DNA of 64,000 nt from Stropharia rugosoannulata (taxonomy: Eukaryota; Basidiomycota; Agaricomycetes; Agaricales; Strophariaceae): assembly GCA_028532985.1 (NCBI GenBank), contig JANCIK010000013.1:930001-994000 (forward strand), given 5' to 3'. Within the stretch, counting starts at the first letter, position 1. Each line of letters starts with the position of its first letter. Positions 58,214-64,000 of this stretch are shown in pieces. Both the position numbers and the translations under genes were made by a program. The notes under the pieces were generated by a model, which was not told where the DNA came from, ran no database searches, and saw nothing but the letters and a program-made list of their open reading frames with translations.

Positions 58214-60360
58214 TTAGAAGTTCTCTGTGAGAAGGGGATAAAATGGTTAGTGGGAGATGTAGAGGGGAACGGAGCGACATACCCTTCCCAAAGAAGAAGC
58301 GCGTGCCCTTGGGCTGCGAGTACTTGTTCGACATCTGGTGAAGCTGCCTGGAAAGGACGGGCGGGCCACAGAAGAACTGCGGAGGAATGACGTCAGTGCT
58401 TGCACAGCAGGTAAAGTTAGGTAAAGGGGGACGTACCACACCAACATCCGTATCAGGATGTTTCTCCACAATCGACGGGAACACACGGTCCCAGTTCGGG
58501 CGGCCAAAGTGCGTCGGGGCACGGAGGGAGGTGATTGCGTCCTTCTCGGCGCCGACGTCCTGCACGATGATGTTGTTCATCTCGTCCTCCTTGATCTTTG
58601 CGGTGAGGTAGATGTTGATCTCAATGCGGCCCTGTGTGTCCTGCTCCTCAATCGCGTGCAACAGAGAGTGGAACCATTCCGCCGTGCCGTAGTCGCGGAT
58701 CACCCACGTGAAGTATACCTTAGAGAGGCGTGTCGGCTTTGAGTTGTTCAGGTTGTTCATTCGGTACCAGATCGACTTGAGGATCCTGCATTGCGGGATC
58801 AGTGTAAGAAAGCACCACCAAACTCAGGGGACTCACGAGGCGAAGGGAGTAACACCAATACCGGCACCGACCAGTAGGACCGTCTCGTAGTTCAAGAAGT
58901 CCTCACTGGCACTACCGAACGGTCCGTCAACCATGACACGGGGGAGCGTACGGTTCATCGGCGGGTTGAAGTTCGTACCGACGACCTTGCCGCCCGCTGG
59001 GGAGTCACCCTTGTCACCCTTGCCGCCCTTCTGGGGGAAGTCACAGCCGAGCGCCTTGGCAAACGCGGTGGTAAAGTCGCCGACAACACGAATGTGAACC
59101 GAGATGTAATCCTCCTCTGGCGCGCTGTTTTAGGGGTAACGTGTCAGCGTGTGGCAGTACCTGGGAGGTAGAACTTACCTGGTCAATGTGAAAGGGTGCC
59201 ACTGGAAGTAGGAGATCTCTGGGCAGGAGAGGAAGATGTACTGTCCTGCGCGAGTGGTCGTCTTCTCTTTCTTGATCTGAACCTCCATGACATTCGAGGG
59301 GTGCTGAATGACTTTGGAAATGTACGTGACATGACGGGAGCGGATTTCACGGAGGATACGCTCATAGATCCAGATAACACCGCCGACAAGCCAGTAGCGC
59401 TAATTTACCTGTAAATAGAGAAAACAAATGCTTGTTAAAAAAGCACTCACCCAGAAGACTCCAATGGTGTTGAAGGAGCAGTAAGGAGGCCTGTCAGGCT
59501 TGATCATGCAGAACATGCCGTGGAGCTGCCAGTTGATGAAGAAGACGATGAACAAATGGTGAGAGTACCAGAAGCGTTCGAAGTGGGCACGACGACGCTT
59601 CTCGATGGCAAAGTACACCATGATCCCGAGCGCAGCGGTCATGATCCAACCCGTCACACCTGGCCCAGTGACAAAGTTGGCCAACAGGAACGCACTGACG
59701 CGGCCGCTTGTCGTTGGTGAAGCGACGAGCGCGAGCTTGTAGAAGTTGACCATGTGTGCGAGGATGTGCACCGCGCTGCCGATAACAATGGACCAGGCGG
59801 TGGCCTTGTGGAAAGTGATGTTCTTGTCAAAGGGGATGATATCATTGAGGGCAGTGCGGCGGAGGAAGGAGATGAAGTTGCGGCAGACGGGGAGTAGGAT
59901 GAAGATAACATCGACGTGCAGCACGAGCGCGGCCGTCCTGGCAATCGCTACGGGCGGGGCATAATTAGCATTTTGATCACATCATGACATTGTACTTACC
60001 GAAAGTGACACCAAAGGTCGCCCGGGCGGTGACAAGGTTGTCCTTGCGCGAGTAGTGGAAAAAGCCTAGGACGGCGACGAGGATGTGGAGGAAGATCCAG
60101 GTGCCAAAGAAGATGCGCCGGCCTCCCTCGTTGATCATCCAGATGCGGAATTTTGCTAGGCCTGAGAGGGGCTCCTGCGGCCGTGACGACATGGACGTGG
60201 TGGTCAGGGTGCGCTGGAGCCCCTGGAGCCTGCGCCGTTCAGTCTTGTTGCGTTGGAGGTGTGCGCCATTCCCTTTGCCCTGCAAGTCGGGGTGCTGCTC
60301 GATGAATCTGTTGGGACCTGCTCCATCGGAGAAGTCGAGCCCGGAGGAACGATTGGCCAT
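58214..60360 (-). CDS. noxB: NADPH oxidase, NoxB type
   Basis: A membrane flavocytochrome that moves electrons from NADPH through FAD and two haems to oxygen, making superoxide used in fungal development. Start ATG 60360 ([17 protein letters not shown]). An N-terminal extension of about 75 residues precedes [17 protein letters not shown], which argues for NoxB over NoxA. Then [44 protein letters not shown] with haem histidines; [23 protein letters not shown] with more. The FAD region has the [17 protein letters not shown] block, NADPH-site [17 protein letters not shown], and [15 protein letters not shown] 3' intron (GTATGTCGC..TCACAG) joins FFFGK to ENF and TAA 58214-58216, the usual Nox ending. 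Partner proteins are not in this window. Confidence 0.95.
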
Positions 60361-60804
60361 GGTGTGCGTATGAATCAAGACGCCCTGCGCTTTGGAAAAG
60401 AATGTGCGTAAAGTACCGGCCTGCTGGTAAGAAAAGAGGGAGAAGAAAGAGAATGGCAGGAAGGGAGAGTGGGAGGGCGTATGTATGTGCTGGGTGGCAC
60501 TTCACAACAGATTGATGGCAAACAGCGATGGTCGGCCTCCCGCGTGCCGTCGTAACCATAGCATTGACCATTTGTCGCTTTTGTTGGCAGTCTCGGCCAC
60601 GTCCAGACTGTCCGGCTCTGAGCATCACTCCATCCGGAAGTGATTATGTTCGTTCTACAAAACTTATAATAGTATTAGTAGCAAGTCAAGCACTGCGGCA
60701 TGCAACGGCCTCCTCACGGCCCAACTCGGCCCCCCTTCTCACGGTTACATCACTCTTCTTTCATGATTTTTCATCATCCGTCATGGCGAATACCTTATAC
60801 TGCA
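60361..60804. other. NoxB upstream region
   Basis: 444 bp between the 3' end of the next small minus gene and the NoxB start. No specific site recognised. Confidence 0.45.
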
Positions 60805-61166
60805 TCATCCATCTGTCGTTCTCCGATTAGCTTCTTCACCTGCTAAACTTGAAATATACTTGGTTCCAAGAATATTTTCGCGTACACACTTTTTTGATGC
60901 TGCTCGGGTCTCGGATCGTGGAAAGTCACCTATCAGAGTTGCCGGCGTTGTGTCTTCAAATTTGAGCTTCAAATGATATTTGGGACTCGACAATAGTTGC
61001 AACCACGCTTCTTGTTTTGCAGGTGTGAGCGATTCCTTAGCCGTACGCCATGCTGCAATTTTTTTTTTGTTACGCTTGGCTCGAATCACGGGAGGCACAT
61101 TAAACAAGCCAGAAAACCCAGCACAAAAGAAGGCGGAACAGCAACTAGAATGATCATGAGAAACAT
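60805..61166 (-). CDS. Small putative membrane-anchored protein
   Basis: ATG 61166 opens MFLMIILVAVPPSFVLGFLA, a hydrophobic segment. A phase-1 intron of 53 nt (GTTTAATG..TTGCAG) then joins it to SWRTAKESLTPAKQEAWLQ, and the frame runs to 60805 (ANRRTTDG). The mature part of about 80 residues is hydrophilic with basic patches. The family is not recognised. The gene model rests on one splice choice, so the start and even the gene's reality are uncertain; an unspliced frame from 61185 without ATG is the alternative. Confidence 0.45.
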
Positions 61167-62908
61167 GAAACAGGAGCGTGTGCACGGATTGCGTCGACCT
61201 TTACAAGCCTTTACAGCCTTTCGCCAGACCGCAAACTTGTCGACGAGGGCCCGAAGACAAAAGCAGACGCTTCAAAGGAACGCTTGGAAGTCTCCGCATT
61301 TGAACTGTAACTCGGGGCCATCCACGACTGACGCTGAATAGCCTATACATACATAGGTGGTTAATCCAGCGGTTAAGCTGCGGCTCTCCAGTGTCCTATT
61401 GACAGTCGAGATGCGGACGTTATGCCTCGGTCTTCAACGGTGTCGTGTCAGACATACAGGCAGTCAACTGTTCACTTTTGGTTAGAAGTTACAAGTCCGG
61501 AGGTGACAAATACTTGCGCGTCGCTTCCAATGCTTTAACCACTGAACATTTGGCGTCTGCTAAGCCAGATTTCGCGGTGGATAAATACCCAATGTACATG
61601 TAAGCCTTATTAACAGTAGCCCAACCGGAAGTAAGATCGAAACGAGAGAGGAGTCAGATGAAGAAGAGTAGAGGCACGGCCGAGCAGTGCATTGATATCG
61701 TGGCAGAAGATAACTCGGACAAAGACGGAGACTAGGCAAGATACCAACTGAGTAGAGTGAAGTGCTCATAGGCACCTTACATTTGACTAGATGGAGATAT
61801 GCACAATACGGAGTGCAACATCGACGTCTTGAATCTTCAGACCTTCGCTACCTCAGTGGTATGCAAACGTCGGTGAAAGCTCCAGGATTCAAAGCCAGAA
61901 AAAAGGTCTTCAGTTTAAGTCCACGAGATAAGAACATATAGAGTTATTATATACCCCTTGACATTGCCTAGTTGCTTTCAGAAGCATCGAGTCAGGGTGC
62001 ATATATGCACCGGTGACCGATGCAGTGTCCGTCCAGAACTGCACGAAGTGTTTGGCTGAAGTTATGTGAGAAATGTGTCTATGAAGACCACTTCCAGGAG
62101 AGGAGGCAATAAGACGCGGAAAAGAGAGCGAAGAGAGCCTCGAAGTTTAAAAGAAAGTCTACAGGAGAAGGAAGGAATGAAAGTCCGACTTGAGTTCGAC
62201 CTGTTGCAGACGCGTGTTGGTCGCGCGGGCATCACATGAGCAATCCTCATAGACTTCAGGGCGGGCTTGGGGAGCATTGGCGAGCGAGTCGTCAATTTAC
62301 ACTTCGAACCTTTACAAAAGCGCCATACCCTTTAACCTTTAATATTCGCTATCATCGTCTATGCCCGTCGCTGCACTTATGAGATATTGCCGACATGCCA
62401 CAGCGCTTACGACAGGTTGAAGATCTGATGATCAGCCAAGGATAGACATAACGACGTCCAGGCCTCGAAGAAATGAAGAGTTATGACAGAGGGAAGGGCC
62501 AAGTCAAGAGGCTGTAAACGAACGACTACTGGTACAGCCCAAAGGTTTCCAACACGGAAAAAGCTCTTGTCGCATCTGAACAGCTGCAACGTTGGTGGAA
62601 CCTTCCGAAGAGGACATCAACTATTCCAAATCGTTCTGTAACGCCATGTAATATGGCGTTCCAACTTGGTTTCAACGCATGGTTGACTCGTATTGAACAA
62701 TATCTGCTCGGTGTGTGCTTTGCATTGATCTATTATATATACACCTATTTCAAAGAGGCTGATGAGACTATTTTGGTTCAAGCAATGCCCACGACCGCCT
62801 CTGACGTCAATGACGAAACGATGTAGTGGAGTACACCACGAATCGCAAGTCCTTTTGAACCCAATAGGCCCTTCGTTCAATATCTTCTCGACTTCCTATA
62901 ACCGTGTC
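61167..62908. other. Intergenic, no gene supported
   Basis: 1.7 kb. Short minus frames at 61560-61775, 62062-62295 and 62407-62589 have no domains. The region just before 62909 should hold the hydrolase promoter. Confidence 0.4.
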
Positions 62909-64000
62909 ATGCTTTACGACAAAAATCCGCCATACCCGCACTACGATCATTTACCATACGCAAAAGAGCCTTGGAAATCGTTATATGTCTTCCAGCGCCT
63001 GTTTACCACACTCGCTCTAGTGCCGTTCTGGGTCGTATACTACACCGTTGTACCGCGGACCTACCGCCCCCGAGCATCTTGGAATCTGCGGCAGATCGTC
63101 AATGTCAATTTCACGCGTCGCATATACAAAGTGACTGAAGTCGCAGGTGTCACTTGGGGCACGCGCGATCCGAATGTTGCCCCGAACGATAAGTCCCTCA
63201 AAGAGACGCGGTTTGAGTGGGTTGATCCGCTACCTGAACGCTACCGCACTGGCATCATTGACGGCGGTGTTCCATTCAAGAAAGTGGGCTGTTATGTGTG
63301 GCCCAAGAAAGCGCATAAATCCATTAAGAAGGCTCGGAAGGCCACTGAAGAAGATGCGCAGCACCTAGCAGCGTCAGTTGATCTTGAGGAGGGGGCGGAA
63401 AATGTGCCTTTGGTAGGCATTTTCATGCATGGAGGTGGATATTGTCATATGTCGGCACATGAGAGTAGTCGCACTTCGAAAATACCCAGGAACTTAATAA
63501 AAGTATGTTCGTTGTCCTGTGAACGCCCTCCGTGTGCATTAACATGTGGTTCAGCGCAAAATCTTACAAGAAGTCTACTCAGTGGAATACCGTCTACTTC
63601 AGCACGCACCGTTCCCTGCGGTCGTGCAAGATGCAGCTGCAGTTTACGCTCATGTAGTCGAGGAATACGGTATCAAGAAATCCAAGTGTAAACTTATCCT
63701 CATCGGGGACAGCTCAGGCGGCAACCTCGTGCTGTCCCTCGCGCGTTGGCTTAGAGACGAGGGTCATCTCCCTTTGCCCCACGGCCTCCTCCTTCTATCT
63801 GTGCGTACCCCGCCTCTCACTCAGCCGATATTTCGCTGACGACCATTTGACTTCTCCGCAGCCATCCTGCGATACCTCTCATGCCCTACCCGAAACCCTG
63901 TCTTCCTACATCCCGCGCCCGAACCGATATACGGACTACCTTGTCGACACGCCCGAGCCCCGCGCGCTCCTCCAGCGCACCTTCCTGGGCTTCAAGTCTG
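62909..64000 (+). CDS. HSL-type alpha/beta hydrolase, cut by window end
   Basis: Start ATG 62909 (MLYDKNPPYPHYDHLPYAKE), continuing past the right edge. A hydrophobic segment at about residues 30-50 (LFTTLALVPFWVVYYTVV) suggests a membrane anchor. Exon 1 ends 63502 and holds the oxyanion-hole motif MHGGGYCHMS; exon 2 (63554-63800) holds the nucleophile elbow ILIGDSSGGNLVLSLAR (GDSSG, Ser nucleophile); exon 3 starts 63862. Introns are 51 and 61 nt, phase 0. HGGG plus GDSxG defines the hormone-sensitive-lipase/alpha-beta hydrolase-3 group, ester hydrolases of lipids or xenobiotics. The catalytic Asp and His should lie beyond the window, so activity cannot be judged. Confidence 0.88.

Noticed and set aside
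1..64000. tRNA, rRNA, CRISPR arrays, riboswitches and bacterial operon signals
   Set aside because: None could be recognised by eye; gene structure is eukaryotic throughout. A tRNAscan or Rfam search could still reveal small RNAs.

Overview
The window is nuclear DNA of a filamentous fungus, most likely an Agaricomycete (mushroom-forming basidiomycete). The evidence is the gene structure: many phase-varied introns of about 50-60 nt with GT..AG ends and CTNAC-like branch sites, and very small exons. The proteins agree: a NoxB-type NADPH oxidase, a Ty3 chromovirus with a chromodomain, a fungal bZIP, and a family of single-pass membrane proteins I know from Agaricomycetes. No bacterial operon, rRNA, tRNA or CRISPR was seen.

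Left third (1-23,640): an unstable, transposon-rich region holding a minus-strand array of paralogous membrane-protein genes. Copy A (2179-11490) is split by a nearly complete Ty3-type LTR retrotransposon (3327-11090), whose pol is itself split by a 1.55-kb element with 20-bp terminal inverted repeats (7609-9156). Copy B (13389-14964) and copy C (17441-18803) look intact. Copies D (15935-16395) and E (12915-13131) are fragments. A and B lie in a duplicated block of about 2.75 kb, and block B appears to have landed between D and E. Next come a multi-spanning membrane protein (19764-21675) and, head to head with it, a tetraspan protein (22105-23638). All three membrane families end in cytosolic tails with a PPxY motif, the usual docking site for Nedd4/Rsp5-type ubiquitin ligases. 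This is the most suggestive functional pattern in the window.

Middle (26,471-47,129): ordinary single-copy eukaryotic genes. They are ribosomal protein eL34, GPI11/PIG-F, a PHO13-like HAD phosphatase, a transaldolase-fold protein that lacks the catalytic lysine, a bZIP factor, Tof1/Swi1 (Timeless), a ZZZ3-like SANT protein and PBDC1. A roughly 600-bp TA-flanked MITE lies just downstream of the Timeless gene.

Right third (48,533-64,000): a MARVEL-like membrane protein, serine palmitoyltransferase subunit LCB1, a divergent protein kinase, a long AT-rich gene-poor stretch with a decayed fragment of the multi-spanning gene, NoxB, a small putative membrane protein and the 5' part of an HSL-type alpha/beta hydrolase that runs off the window. 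Exon limits were found by hand from splice signals and protein continuity and are approximate unless stated.
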